Shown: positions 53,194-62,569 of the stretch, piece after piece
How positions within the stretch are numbered: position 1 is the stretch's first letter
How the letters are laid out: every line of letters begins with the position of its first letter
From: Indiicoccus explosivorum
GTDB taxonomy: Bacteria; Bacillota; Bacilli; Bacillales_A; Planococcaceae
Length of the DNA: 64,000 nucleotides
Direction: 5' to 3'
NCBI RefSeq assembly: GCF_002167005.1
Contig: NZ_NHTN01000023.1
Span: 62,001-126,000, forward strand
Notes under the pieces: generated by a model
Seen by the model: only the letters and a program-made list of their open reading frames with translations
Databases searched by the model: none
Told to the model about the DNA's origin: nothing
Position numbers and translations under genes: made by a program

Positions 53194-54126
53194 ATGGCGG
53201 TGATCGCATTTGCTGGGGTGTTCTCGTGCTGTTTTCTGCTGCTGCTGTTCATCAGTTCGCTGAAGGGCGCGGACGGGCCGGAGAAGGCGGAAAAAGATCC
53301 GGTGACGCTGAAGGCGCTGGCCAAGTCGGCCAACGACATGCTGAAAGGGCTGCTCGTGCGGAAGAAAAAGAAGCCGAGCAAAAAGCGGGACGGCCTGGAA
53401 CAGCGGCTGAACGCGGCGGGGCTTCCGATGAAAGCGGAAGAGTTCATCGCGTTCCAAGGCATCGCCGTGCTGATTGGCGGCGGGCTGCTGTATGTGGTGA
53501 CCCACCAGCTGCCGCTGTTCCTGATCGGCGGTCTGATTGGCTACTCGCTGCCGGGACTCATGCTGAAAAACAAGCAGCAAAAGCGGATCAAGCAATTCAA
53601 TGAAGGCCTTCCGGCGATGATCTCATCGCTCACCGGATCGCTCCGGGCGGGGTTCAGTTTTTTGCAGGGGCTTCAGATGGTGGCGGAGGAAGCGCATTCG
53701 CCCGTGAAAGAAGAAGTGGAGTACGTGCTGAAGACGATGCAGTACGGCACGAGCCTGGAAGACGCGCTCATCGACTGGAAGAACCGGATGCCGAGCGGCG
53801 ATTTGGACCTGCTGGTCGAGGCGATTCTGATCCAGCGGCAAGTGGGCGGCAACTTGGCGTACTTGCTCGATAAAATCCTGGAAACGACACGGGAGCGGAT
53901 CCGTATGGAAAATCAGATCAAAACGCTGACCGCCCAGGGGAAAATGTCCGGGATGGTCATCGGGCTGCTGCCGGTCGGCGTGGGCGGGCTCATCTATGTC
54001 ATCAATCCGGCTTACATCAGCGTCCTGTTCACGGATCCCATCGGCCGGATGCTGCTCATGGGCGCCGGCGTGTCGGCCGCCATCGGATTTTTCTTCATCC
54101 GCAAAATCACAACGATCGAGGTGTAA
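53194..54126 (+). CDS. tadB: TadB pilus assembly membrane protein
   Basis: 310 residues from ATG 53194 after AAGGAG (GTG 53185 is too near). A T2SSF domain is present (LPAMISSLTGSLRAGFSFLQGLQMVAEEAHSPVKEE, GGNLAYLLDKILETTRERIRM) between membrane helices. It is the inner-membrane platform with TadC. Confidence 0.93.
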   Translation: MAVIAFAGVFSCCFLLLLFISSLKGADGPEKAEKDPVTLKALAKSANDMLKGLLVRKKKKPSKKRDGLEQRLNAAGLPMKAEEFIAFQGIAVLIGGGLLYVVTHQLPLFLIGGLIGYSLPGLMLKNKQQKRIKQFNEGLPAMISSLTGSLRAGFSFLQGLQMVAEEAHSPVKEEVEYVLKTMQYGTSLEDALIDWKNRMPSGDLDLLVEAILIQRQVGGNLAYLLDKILETTRERIRMENQIKTLTAQGKMSGMVIGLLPVGVGGLIYVINPAYISVLFTDPIGRMLLMGAGVSAAIGFFFIRKITTIEV

Positions 54127-54129
54127 CGT

Positions 54130-55050
54130 ATGCTTCTGTTGCTCGTCAGCTTTTTCCTGTTCATCACGCTGAGCTGTTACGCGGTATTCGCGTTTCCGAT
54201 GGCGAAGCGGTCCCGGACGCAGAGCCGGATCCAAAATTATTTCGCCTTAACTCCTGCGGCGGCGGACTTGCCGCCTGTCGAAGAAAAAGCGGGTTCTTTC
54301 ATGGAGCGGATGGTGAAGCCGGCGTGGAAGAACGCGAAGAAAACGTATCAGAAGAAGCTGAATAAGGAAAAAGCCGACGAGCTGGAGACGCGGCTTTTAC
54401 AGGCGGGGCAGCCGTTCGGGTTCAGCCCGATCGAGTTCAAGCTGTTCCAGTCGTTGCTGACGTTCCTCGGGATTCTCCTTGCGGGCGGGGCGGCGCTCCT
54501 GTTCCAGACGGGCTTTCTGAAAGGGATGCTTCTCGTGCTGCTGACGGCGGTTGGCGGTGTGGTCATCCCGAAGATGTATTTGAACAGCCTGATCGGGAAA
54601 CGGAAAGTGGCGGCGCTCAAAGAACTGCCGGATATGTTGGATCTTTTGGTCATCAGTCTCGAAGCGGGCCTCGGGTTCGACGCGGCGCTGAGCAAAGTGA
54701 CATCCAAGAAACAGGGCGTGCTGTCGGATGAGTTCCGCATCTGCCTGGAAGAGATCCGGCTCGGGAAAACACGGAAAGACGCGCTGAACGGCATCAACGG
54801 CCGGCTGGCGTTCGAGGAGCTGCGAGGGCTGATCACCAGCATCATCCAGGCGGAAAAGCTCGGGATCGGCATGGTGACCGTGCTGAAAGTGCAGACGGAA
54901 GACGTGCGGGAAAAACGGAAGCAGCGTGCGGAAGAAAAAGCGATGAAGGCGCCGATCAAAATGCTGTTTCCGCTCGTCCTGTTCATTTTCCCGACGCTGT
55001 TTGTCATTTTACTGAGCCCGGCGGCGATTCAGTTTATGGAAATCATGTAA
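54130..55050 (+). CDS. tadC: TadC pilus assembly membrane protein
   Basis: 306 residues with T2SSF domain (LPDMLDLLVISLEAGLGFDAALSKVT, EEIRLGKTRKDALNGI, LGIGMVTVLKVQTEDVREKRKQRAEEKA) and several membrane helices. It starts three bases after the tadB stop and is the last gene of the tad operon. Confidence 0.93.
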   Translation: MLLLLVSFFLFITLSCYAVFAFPMAKRSRTQSRIQNYFALTPAAADLPPVEEKAGSFMERMVKPAWKNAKKTYQKKLNKEKADELETRLLQAGQPFGFSPIEFKLFQSLLTFLGILLAGGAALLFQTGFLKGMLLVLLTAVGGVVIPKMYLNSLIGKRKVAALKELPDMLDLLVISLEAGLGFDAALSKVTSKKQGVLSDEFRICLEEIRLGKTRKDALNGINGRLAFEELRGLITSIIQAEKLGIGMVTVLKVQTEDVREKRKQRAEEKAMKAPIKMLFPLVLFIFPTLFVILLSPAAIQFMEIM

Positions 55051-55090
55051 TACGGGAAGAGGAAAGCGGCGTTTGGGCGCCGTTTTTTGT

Positions 55091-55133
55091 GTGCCTGTGG
55101 CGGGGAATATTCAGAAAACGGGTGCCAGGCACC
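55091..55133. repeat. Hybrid palindromic repeat
   Basis: Left half GTGCCTGTGGCGGGGAATAT belongs to the CCTGTG family; right half ACGGGTGCCAGGCACC belongs to the GTGCCTGGCAC family. The copy links the two families. Confidence 0.6.
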
Positions 55134-55160
55134 GTGAAAATATGACAAACAGCGGTAAGA

Positions 55161-55199
55161 AACCGGCGGGGAATCGGATGGTTCCCCCGCCGGTTTTTG
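55161..55199 (+). terminator. Terminator of the tad operon (GGAATC family)
   Basis: AACCGGCGGGG with CCCCGCCGGTT (11-base arms), inner GGAATCGGATGGTTCC, TTTTTGA tail. From here to 55387 there is only a leader with AT-rich promoter-like sequence. Confidence 0.85.
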
Positions 55200-55387
55200 A
55201 TTTGTAGAGGAGCGATTTTATAGCGGGAGAGCCGATTTTTCGTTTCTAAAAAGTCGTCAAATTTGTAATCAAAAAGACATGTTTTTGAAAAAAGCGAGTT
55301 AGTTAGGTCTTTGAGCGGGTAGTGAGTTATTATACCTATCGTTTGTGTTTTTACATATTAGGTCATTTTGCGTGAGGAGGACTGTGC

Positions 55388-56611
55388 ATGAAAAAAAGGT
55401 CAAGGAGCTTAACAAAAATTACGGCGGCAGGTGTGGGTGCGGTGCTGGCAGTAGCGGCAGTATCCCCGGCAGTTTCTGCAGATACGGTGTCGGCGGCAGC
55501 TTTCACAGATGTGCCGGACCGCTATGAGGAAGCTGTCGAATTTTTAGTGGCGAGCAATTTGGCGAGCGGACTGACGGAAACGCGGTTCGGTATCGACGAA
55601 GAGATTAAGCGGGGAGATGCCGCGGTCATTTTAGCGAAAGCCTTGGGCATCCAAGACCCGGACGCGGCTTCTTCCGGTTTTGCCGATGTCCCGGACCGGG
55701 CAGTGCTGGCGATCAATTCATTGAAACAGGCGGGAGTTGTGAACGGGAAGACAGCCGTTCATTTCGGGTTTGAAGATCCGCTGAAACGCGGGGAAGCGGC
55801 GCTGATGCTCGCCGACGCCGGCGCTTACAGTCTTGACGGCGAGCCGGAAAACTTCGGATTTTCTGACGTCAGCGACCGCTACCGTCAAGCGGTCGCCGGA
55901 CTCCTGGAAGCTGGCATCACGCAAGGGGAGACACCTACGGAATTCGGGACGGATGAATTCATTACCCGAGGCGAATTCGCTTTGTTCATTTACCGGGCGG
56001 AAACGCTGAAAAGCGACGCGGAAGGATTAGCTGCGGCAGTTGAGGCGGCGGAAGAAGCACTGTCTGGGCTGGACAGCATGGAGATCCGGGAAGCGCGGGT
56101 ACTCGTGGAGGCGTATGCCGATGGGGCGCAGAAGGAGCAGCTGTTGCACGCTTTAGCCGTCCAGGCCGCCTTGGTGGTCGTCCATACGGCAGAAGCTGAA
56201 AATACTTTGGAAGCGGCGCTCGCGGCGCTTGCAGATATCAGTGAAGCGTTCAGCCTAGAATCGGTGCATCCGGATGAGTATTCGCTTTATCTGGAAATGG
56301 TGGCCGGACAAGGATTCATTACGGCGGGAGAAGTGCAGGAAGCGGTGGCGGCAGCCAACCGGATCGCTGAAAAGCGGGCGGTCGCAGGGCTTGATGCGGT
56401 CGGCGCGGAAACGACGGAAGGGGAGCTGCTGGAGTTGTTGGAAGTGCTCCATAATCGTTCGCTTTACGCGTCAGGCGAATTCGGAATGGAAATCGTGGAC
56501 GAGGCTCTGCTTGGCGCGTACCTTGAAGCGTTCCGGGAAGCCGATGTGGCAGCCGTCTCGGACGTGACGGCGGTCATCGCCGAAGTGAACGAGCGGAATC
56601 GAGTTACATAA
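55388..56611 (+). CDS. SLH-domain surface protein with helical tail
   Basis: 407 residues: signal peptide (1-32, ending SPAVSADT), three SLH units (about 36-205: FTDVPDRYEEAVEFLV, FADVPDRAVLAINSLKQAGV, FSDVSDRYRQAVAGLLEAGI) and then about 200 residues of alanine/glutamate-rich helices. GAGGAGGACTGTGC precedes the ATG. The SLH part binds wall polymer; the helical part may be a spacer or interaction coil. Its SLH units strongly resemble those of the next gene. Confidence 0.9.
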   Translation: MKKRSRSLTKITAAGVGAVLAVAAVSPAVSADTVSAAAFTDVPDRYEEAVEFLVASNLASGLTETRFGIDEEIKRGDAAVILAKALGIQDPDAASSGFADVPDRAVLAINSLKQAGVVNGKTAVHFGFEDPLKRGEAALMLADAGAYSLDGEPENFGFSDVSDRYRQAVAGLLEAGITQGETPTEFGTDEFITRGEFALFIYRAETLKSDAEGLAAAVEAAEEALSGLDSMEIREARVLVEAYADGAQKEQLLHALAVQAALVVVHTAEAENTLEAALAALADISEAFSLESVHPDEYSLYLEMVAGQGFITAGEVQEAVAAANRIAEKRAVAGLDAVGAETTEGELLELLEVLHNRSLYASGEFGMEIVDEALLGAYLEAFREADVAAVSDVTAVIAEVNERNRVT

Positions 56612-56643
56612 CGGAACAATCGATGGTATCGCGGGCTGTGGAT

Positions 56644-56703
56644 GGTGCCTGGCACCAATTGTCGAAGTTGTATGCATAAATATGAATTTTGGTGCCAGGC
56701 ACC
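56644..56703. repeat. GTGCCTGGCAC palindrome with long loop
   Basis: Arms GGTGCCTGGCACCAA (56644-56658) and TTGGTGCCAGGCACC (56689-56703) around 30 bases. Confidence 0.85.
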
Positions 56704-56744
56704 GAGAAGGATAGGCACCGAGAAGGGTGGCACCGAGAAGGAGG
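56696..56744 (+). repeat. Three tandem GGCACCGAGAAGG units that supply a ribosome site
   Basis: GGCACCGAGAAGGATA, GGCACCGAGAAGGGT, GGCACCGAGAAGGAGG. The last unit ends in AGAAGGAGGAG, placed 10 bases before the TTG start of the protease gene. Confidence 0.8.
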
Positions 56745-56753
56745 AGTATAATT

Positions 56754-59537
56754 TTGAACCGATGGGTATCCTGCCTGTTGCCGGCCGTGCTGTCTGTTGC
56801 GATTTTTGGTATGCAGCCGGCCGCTGCTGACAGTCACACGGAAAAACGGGTAATTGTTGTTTTCGATGAAGAAGTGAGCGAAGCGGAAATGGAGGAGACG
56901 CTGGAAGACACAGGCGGTGAGGTGGAAGAGACGTATGAAGCGGTGGAAGCCGCAGCCGCGGAGGTGCCGGTCCAGGCGGTGGATGAACTGCTGGAAGATC
57001 CGGATGTCGCGTATGTGGAAGAGGATATTCTTGTGACACTCAATGCGCAGACGGTTGACTGGGGAATCGAAGCGACCGACACTCCGCGAGCTTGGCTTTC
57101 GGGATTCACCGGGAAGGGTGTGAAAGTGGCGGTCATTGATTCGGGGATCGCTCCGCACAGCGATCTTGCCATTGCGGGCGGGATATCGACTGTGGATTAC
57201 ACAACTTCTTATGCAGATGATCAAGGGCACGGGACGCATGTGGCGGGCATCATCGCCGCCCAAAACAATAGCATCGGTGTGAAAGGTGTAGCGTATGGCG
57301 CCGAACTGTATGCGGTCAAAGCGTTCAATCAGGACGGCGCCGCTTATTTATCCGATATTATCCAAGGAGTCGACTGGTCGATTCAGAACGACATGGATAT
57401 TATTAATTTGAGCGCCGGGACACAGGCCGACTCCCTCGCTTTCAAAGCGGTTGTGGATAAAGCGTACGCGAGCGGTCTCCTTGTGGTGGCGGCAGCCGGC
57501 AATGACGGAGCGACAGACGGTTCAGGGGATACGATCGATTATCCTGCCCGTTATCCGTCTGTCATCGCGGTCGGCGCCGTGGACCGGAATTTGACCCGCG
57601 CGGTCTTTTCATCCACCGGGCCCGCCGTTGAAGTGGCTGCTCCCGGTGTCAGTATCTTAAGCACGTATACGGAAAACCGCTATGCGTACTTGAGCGGGAC
57701 ATCCATGGCGACTCCTTACGTCACCGGTGAACTGGCACTGCTGATGGAAGCATATCCCGAGCTGACGAACCAGGAATTGCGGTCGGTGCTCATCGGTCTG
57801 TCGAAAGATCTCGGCGCTTCAGGCAGAGATCCATTTTATGGTTATGGCCTGCCTTTGGTGACTACCTTTACTGAACCGATTGTTACAGAAGCTGAAAATC
57901 GGGCTTCATTTGTGACTGTGAGTGATAATTCACTGACCGGTTCGGTCGGTGATGTCCTGTCTGTAACGGCTTTCGCAGAGTTCGGGGACGGGACGGTCCG
58001 GAATGTGACGGCCGAAGCGGAGTGGTCGTCGGCCGACACGGCAGTCGCAACCGCGACAGATGGAGCGGTAACGCTCAAGGGGTACGGAACCACCGTGATA
58101 TCGGTTACGTTTGACGGCCAGACGGCGTTTATTAATGTGACAGTGCCGGAGCCCAATCCGGTCACGGATCTCCAAGTGAATCAAACGGCGATCACCGCTC
58201 CGTTAGGGGAAGTTATTCAAGTCACCCTGACAGCCGTCTATCGGAACGGGGAAAAACGGAACGTATCAGGCGAAGCGGAGTGGCTGTCGGCCGATCCGGG
58301 CATCGCCACGGTGACCGATGGGATCGTGGGCCTGACCGGCTATGGCAGTACAACCATCATGGCGTCATTTGAAGGGCAATCAGAAGTCATCAGCGTGACA
58401 GTGCCGGAGCCGGTGCCCGAACCTGAACCTGAAGCGGATGTCGTTGATCTGGAGACGAACCGCGCGTCTGTGACAGGCGAACTGGGCGATACTATTGCCC
58501 TGACTGCCTCCGCGCTGCTTGACGACGGCACAGAAGTCAATGTCACGGAGGACGCGATCTGGACTTCAGCGAACACCGGCATCGCCACCGTTTCTGACGG
58601 CCGCATCAATTTAAGGGGCTACGGCAGCACGACGGTCACGGTTGCGCATGAAGGCGAAACCGCCTCGATCGCCGTGGATGTCCCGGAACCGGAACCGATT
58701 CCTGAACCAGCGCCGGAACCAGCGCCGGAACCGGAACTTAATCTCGTAATTGGTCTGGAACCGGCTGAAACCACTGTAACCGGTGAACCGGGAGATATTG
58801 TTCAGATAGGGGTTTCCGCACTTTTCGCGAATGGCGAGGTACAAGTGGTGACACAGGAAGCGGACTGGTCCTCAGCAGATACTTCTGTTGCGACTGCGGC
58901 TGATGGAAACATCGTACTGAAAACTGCCGGACAGACGGTGATCCGCGTATCGTATGAAGGTGAAACTGCAGCTATCGCGGTGGAGGTGACAGAATCCGGA
59001 CCGGCACCTGAACCAACTCCTGTCACTATCCACTTTGAGGACGTTTCCTCATTTTATTATCCGGCTGTCGCCTATTTGGTCCAGCAGGGAATTACACAAG
59101 GTTTATCAGCAGAAGAGTTCGGTGTGAAAGAAAATATCAAGCGTGCCGATGCCGCCATCTGGCTGGCACGTGCGCTCGATCTGGATACTGAAGCTGCGCC
59201 GGCATCCGGTTTTACGGATGTGCCGGACCGGGCAGCAGGGGCAGTCAATGCGCTGAAGGCGGCCGGAATCATTAATGGCAAGACAGCGACCCAGTTCGGT
59301 TCACAAGATCCTCTTTCCCGAGGGGAAGTGGCACTGATCCTTCAGCGGGCGTATGAACTGGAGGGGGATGGAAATCCGGTTCCATTCACCGATGTGTCAG
59401 ACCGCTACAGGGAAGCCGTAAATGCTTTAGTAGCGAACGGAGTCACAGATGGAATATCCGAGACGCGGTATGGCGTGTCCCAGAATATCACCCGCGGACA
59501 GCTGGCCGTTTTCCTGTATCGGCTGGCCGGAGAGTAG
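56754..59537 (+). CDS. Secreted subtilisin-like protease (S8) with Big-like and SLH domains
   Basis: 927 residues from TTG 56754. Order: signal peptide (1-26), I9-type propeptide (about 30-95), S8 catalytic domain with D129 (VAVIDSG), H159 (GHGTH) and S317 (SGTSMATP) plus the oxyanion Asn in AAGNDG, four bacterial Ig-like (Big_2-like) domains starting near residues 371, 466, 561 and 662, each with WxSAdxxIATV and GYGST-like motifs, PEP-rich linkers, and three SLH units (758-927). It should be a wall-attached extracellular protease. The ribosome site comes from tandem repeats derived from a palindromic element. Confidence 0.95.
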   Translation: MNRWVSCLLPAVLSVAIFGMQPAAADSHTEKRVIVVFDEEVSEAEMEETLEDTGGEVEETYEAVEAAAAEVPVQAVDELLEDPDVAYVEEDILVTLNAQTVDWGIEATDTPRAWLSGFTGKGVKVAVIDSGIAPHSDLAIAGGISTVDYTTSYADDQGHGTHVAGIIAAQNNSIGVKGVAYGAELYAVKAFNQDGAAYLSDIIQGVDWSIQNDMDIINLSAGTQADSLAFKAVVDKAYASGLLVVAAAGNDGATDGSGDTIDYPARYPSVIAVGAVDRNLTRAVFSSTGPAVEVAAPGVSILSTYTENRYAYLSGTSMATPYVTGELALLMEAYPELTNQELRSVLIGLSKDLGASGRDPFYGYGLPLVTTFTEPIVTEAENRASFVTVSDNSLTGSVGDVLSVTAFAEFGDGTVRNVTAEAEWSSADTAVATATDGAVTLKGYGTTVISVTFDGQTAFINVTVPEPNPVTDLQVNQTAITAPLGEVIQVTLTAVYRNGEKRNVSGEAEWLSADPGIATVTDGIVGLTGYGSTTIMASFEGQSEVISVTVPEPVPEPEPEADVVDLETNRASVTGELGDTIALTASALLDDGTEVNVTEDAIWTSANTGIATVSDGRINLRGYGSTTVTVAHEGETASIAVDVPEPEPIPEPAPEPAPEPELNLVIGLEPAETTVTGEPGDIVQIGVSALFANGEVQVVTQEADWSSADTSVATAADGNIVLKTAGQTVIRVSYEGETAAIAVEVTESGPAPEPTPVTIHFEDVSSFYYPAVAYLVQQGITQGLSAEEFGVKENIKRADAAIWLARALDLDTEAAPASGFTDVPDRAAGAVNALKAAGIINGKTATQFGSQDPLSRGEVALILQRAYELEGDGNPVPFTDVSDRYREAVNALVANGVTDGISETRYGVSQNITRGQLAVFLYRLAGE

Positions 59538-59603
59538 GATTTTAGATTCCTGTATTTGGAAGATGTTCTGGAAACTTGAGTTGACGACTGCAGTGAAACG
59601 AAG

Positions 59604-59644
59604 CCGCCAGGCGGGATCAGCCGATTCCGCCTGGCGGTTTTTTT
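59604..59644 (+). terminator. Strong terminator after the protease gene
   Basis: CCGCCAGGCGG (59604-59614) with CCGCCTGGCGG (59627-59637), inner GGATCAGCCGATTCC of the shared family, seven T residues. Confidence 0.92.
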
Positions 59645-59806
59645 AGGGTGATGTTAATAATGGGCAGAGCTGTGCGATTATTTTATTCTGAAGCGCTCGC
59701 GGTACAAAGGGAACTCGAAAGTTTTCAGTGCGTCCAATCCAGAAAGGAACACTGTTTTTATTTTGGGATGGATCCGTCATCATCGGCAGCTGTTGGGCGG
59801 AACATT

Positions 59807-59831
59807 TGAAACGAATTTCGGAAAACCTGTC
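59807..59831 (+). promoter_or_regulatory. Possible ECF-type autoregulated promoter
   Basis: TGAAAC (59807-59812), 15 bases, TGTC (59828-59831), resembling the TGAAAC-N16-CGTC pattern of Bacillales ECF promoters, about 60 bases before the sigma-factor start. Confidence 0.45.
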
Positions 59832-59892
59832 ACGAAATAACGGATTCCGGTGTCCTATTAGTGAAGACCCGCAGAGGGGGGGAGGACCGGTG

Positions 59893-60438
59893 ATGGAGGA
59901 GGCGGCAGATTTGTCTGAAGTGACGAGCAATCTGTCAGAAGACGAGAAGTTCCGGCAGTTATTCAAACAATATTACGCGCAGGTCGTCCGGCAGGTGATG
60001 GTCATTGTGAAGGACCAGTCGGTGGCGGAAGATATCGCGCAGGACGTGTTCGTCAAGCTGTACCACACGGATCGGAGCGCGATCGGCAGTCTGCCGGGAT
60101 GGCTCGCGAAAGTCGCCGCCAATACGGCCTATAACCATATCCGGTCCGAACAGCGCCACCGGGCCAGGAAAAGCAGGCAGGAGCAGGCGGAGACCGGGAC
60201 AGCCGGCTCGCTGGAAGACGAGTACATGAAGGCTGAAGCGATCGATGCCGTCCGTAAGACGCTGATGCAGCTGCCGGAGCGGGACCGCGAATTACTGATG
60301 ATGAAGTTTTCAGGGTACAGCTATGAGGAGATCGCGGAAAGCAAGAATGTGGAGAAGACGTCCATCGGCGCTTGGCTGGCGAGGGCGAAGAAACGGTTCA
60401 GGAAAATCCATAAGGCGGAAAGGACAGAGGCGGAATGA
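59893..60438 (+). CDS. ECF-type RNA polymerase sigma factor
   Basis: 181 residues from ATG 59893, which follows GGGGGGAGGACC. Sigma region 2 (LFKQYYAQVVRQVMVIVKDQSVAEDIAQDVFVKLY) and region 4 (LMQLPERDRELLMMKFSGYSYEEIAESKNVEKTSIGAWLARAKKRF) are both complete. The following anti-sigma gene overlaps its stop (ATGA), the usual arrangement. Targets might include its own promoter and the ABC genes downstream. Confidence 0.95.
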   Translation: MEEAADLSEVTSNLSEDEKFRQLFKQYYAQVVRQVMVIVKDQSVAEDIAQDVFVKLYHTDRSAIGSLPGWLAKVAANTAYNHIRSEQRHRARKSRQEQAETGTAGSLEDEYMKAEAIDAVRKTLMQLPERDRELLMMKFSGYSYEEIAESKNVEKTSIGAWLARAKKRFRKIHKAERTEAE

Positions 60439-61571
60439 CTTGTCTTGATATCGGTACGCTGCAGGCTTATTTGGACGGGGAAGTCAGCCGCGATGAGAAA
60501 AAACGGATCATGCGGCATTTGGAACACTGCCGTACCTGCCGGAACGAAATCGCCGAACTGCAGAGTCTCCAGGCCTTTTTCGAACGGACATTGGCGGCGG
60601 ATGAGCCGGCGGTCGACACGGAGCAGGCGTGGACGAAATTCGAAAAGCGGCTGCAGGGCACCGGCACCGGTCAGCCGCTGGTGAATAAAGAACAGAAAGC
60701 AAGGAAAGGATGGAGTGAATTGCAAACGAAGACGAAACGCCTCATCGCATCAGGCGTCGCGGCGGCCGCGATTGTCAGCTCGTTCGCGATCCCGCAGGTG
60801 CAGGTCGGCGCAAGCCAGTTTTTATCGCTGTTCCGGGTGGATCAGTTCGAGATGGTGCAGCTGACGCAGAACGACCTGGAGGATATCGAACAGTGGGTCA
60901 GTGAAAACGAAGCGGGTGAACTCGACCTGAAAGGCATCGGCAAGCTGGAACGCACCGGCGCGTCAGGTGAGCCGCAGCAGTTCCAGACAGCTGAAGAAGC
61001 CGCGGCGGCCGGCTATTCCGTGCCGCAGCTGGAAGGGTTCGAGACCGCAGGCGTCCATGTCCTGCCGGCGCAGACCATCACGTTCACTTTGAATATCGAA
61101 AAAGCGAACCAGCTGCTCGCACAGCTCGGCTCCGATGAACAGTTCAATCCGCTGCTGGACGGCAAGCCGTTTTCCGTGGCGGTGCCGGACGCTGTGAGCG
61201 TGAACTACGTGACGGACGGTCAGCCGATCACTTACGTGAAGACCGAGTCGCCTGAGATCACTGTGCCGGAAGGCGTGTCCGTCGCCGAACTGCGGGATAC
61301 ATTGCTGTCGCTTCCGTTCATTCCGGAAAACGTGAAGACGCAGCTGGCGGGCATCACGGATTTTGAAACGACACTGCCGGTCCCGCAAGTGAATTCGGAA
61401 GAAGCCGATGTGAATGAAATCAGTGTCGGCGGCGCGGAAGGGTTCAATGTGGAAAGCGACGGGGAATCGTTCGTCGTGTGGCAGGCGGACAGCAACATCC
61501 ACATGGTCGTTTCCGAAGACGGAATGGGCTTGCAGGACTTGATCCGTGTGGGTGAGCAGATCAATCAATAA
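60435..61571 (+). CDS. Zinc-finger anti-sigma factor with extracellular domain
   Basis: 378 residues: ZAS/zf-HC2 zinc motif (H-x3-C-x2-C in RHLEHCRTC, residues 28-36), cytosolic linker, one membrane helix (LIASGVAAAAIVSSFAIPQV, about 100-120) and a roughly 250-residue outside domain. It holds the sigma factor inactive until an envelope signal arrives. The outside part resembles DUF4367-like sensor domains only loosely. The gene overlaps the sigma gene by 4 bases. Confidence 0.92.
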   Translation: MTCLDIGTLQAYLDGEVSRDEKKRIMRHLEHCRTCRNEIAELQSLQAFFERTLAADEPAVDTEQAWTKFEKRLQGTGTGQPLVNKEQKARKGWSELQTKTKRLIASGVAAAAIVSSFAIPQVQVGASQFLSLFRVDQFEMVQLTQNDLEDIEQWVSENEAGELDLKGIGKLERTGASGEPQQFQTAEEAAAAGYSVPQLEGFETAGVHVLPAQTITFTLNIEKANQLLAQLGSDEQFNPLLDGKPFSVAVPDAVSVNYVTDGQPITYVKTESPEITVPEGVSVAELRDTLLSLPFIPENVKTQLAGITDFETTLPVPQVNSEEADVNEISVGGAEGFNVESDGESFVVWQADSNIHMVVSEDGMGLQDLIRVGEQINQ

Positions 61572-61581
61572 CTGATGGAAG

Positions 61582-61611
61582 TTCAGGGTGCTCCGGCGCC
61601 CTGGACTTTTC
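61582..61611 (+). terminator. Hairpin between anti-sigma and ABC genes
   Basis: TCAGGGTGC and GCGCCCTGG (nine pairs with two G-U), loop TCCG, then ACTTTTC. Likely partial. Confidence 0.65.
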
Positions 61612-61633
61612 ACGATGGGACGGGAGGAAGACG

Positions 61634-62569
61634 ATGAACGTCATCGAGACGGACGCACTGACGAAAACATATAACGGCAAAGGCGGCATATCCGATGTGT
61701 CGCTGTCCATAGGAGAAGGGACGATCTACGGGTTCCTCGGACCGAACGGCTCCGGGAAGAGCACGTTCGTCCGCACGATGCTCGGCCTGCTGAAACCGAC
61801 GAGCGGCAGGGGGTTTATTCTCGGTGAACCGATCGGCACGATCAGATCGCGGGAGCAGGTCGGCTATTTGCCGGAACTGTTCCGCTATCCCGACTGGCTG
61901 ACGGGCAGACAGCTGCTGGAGAGCCATGCGGAGCTGTGCAGAATCCCGGTCCGGGAGCGCCGGAAACGGATCGATGAAGTCGTGGACCTCGTCGGCATGA
62001 CGGGACGCGACGGCGGCCGGATCAGCGGGTTCTCGAAAGGGATGTCCCAGCGGATCGGCCTCGCCTGCGCGATCCTGAACGATCCGAAAGTCGTGTTTCT
62101 CGATGAGCCGACGTCCGCCCTCGACCCGATCGGCCGCAAAGACGTCCGGGATCTCATGCTGTATTTGCGGGACCGCGGCAAAACCGTGTTCTTGAACAGT
62201 CATTTATTGCATGAAGTGGAGTCTGTGTGCGACCACGTGTCGATCGTCCACGAAGGCGACATGATCGTGCAGGGGCTGTGGCGGGACTTGATGCAGATCG
62301 AAGCGCAGGTCGAAGTCGTCACCGATCACCCGGCGGACGTGCCGTGGCCGCCGTGCGTGACCCATGTCCGGAAAATAAAACAGGAAGGCCCGCGCATGCG
62401 GTGGCTCGTCCAGTTTGAAAGAGAGTCCGACGTGCCGGAAATGATCCATGGCCTGTCGTCGGCGCGCATCGCGGTCTATGAAGTGAAGCCGATCATCCCG
62501 CACTTGGAGGATGTGTTCCTGCACTGGGTGAACCGGAAGAAGGAGAGCGCGTATGTGGGCGATCAGTAA
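61634..62569 (+). CDS. ABC transporter ATP-binding protein
   Basis: 311 residues: Walker A GPNGSGKST (36-44), the Q-loop in VGYLPEL, signature FSKGMSQRIG, Walker B VVFLDEPTSALDP and H-loop LNSHLLHE, with a 90-residue C-terminal extension typical of exporters of the CcmA/bcrA type. GGGAGGAAGACG precedes the ATG. It overlaps the permease gene by 17 bases. Confidence 0.94.
   Translation: MNVIETDALTKTYNGKGGISDVSLSIGEGTIYGFLGPNGSGKSTFVRTMLGLLKPTSGRGFILGEPIGTIRSREQVGYLPELFRYPDWLTGRQLLESHAELCRIPVRERRKRIDEVVDLVGMTGRDGGRISGFSKGMSQRIGLACAILNDPKVVFLDEPTSALDPIGRKDVRDLMLYLRDRGKTVFLNSHLLHEVESVCDHVSIVHEGDMIVQGLWRDLMQIEAQVEVVTDHPADVPWPPCVTHVRKIKQEGPRMRWLVQFERESDVPEMIHGLSSARIAVYEVKPIIPHLEDVFLHWVNRKKESAYVGDQ

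Noticed and set aside
56716-56744. T-box-like AGAAGGGTGGCACCG
   Set aside because: It is part of a tandem repeat, with no specifier stem or antiterminator, and the gene downstream is a protease.
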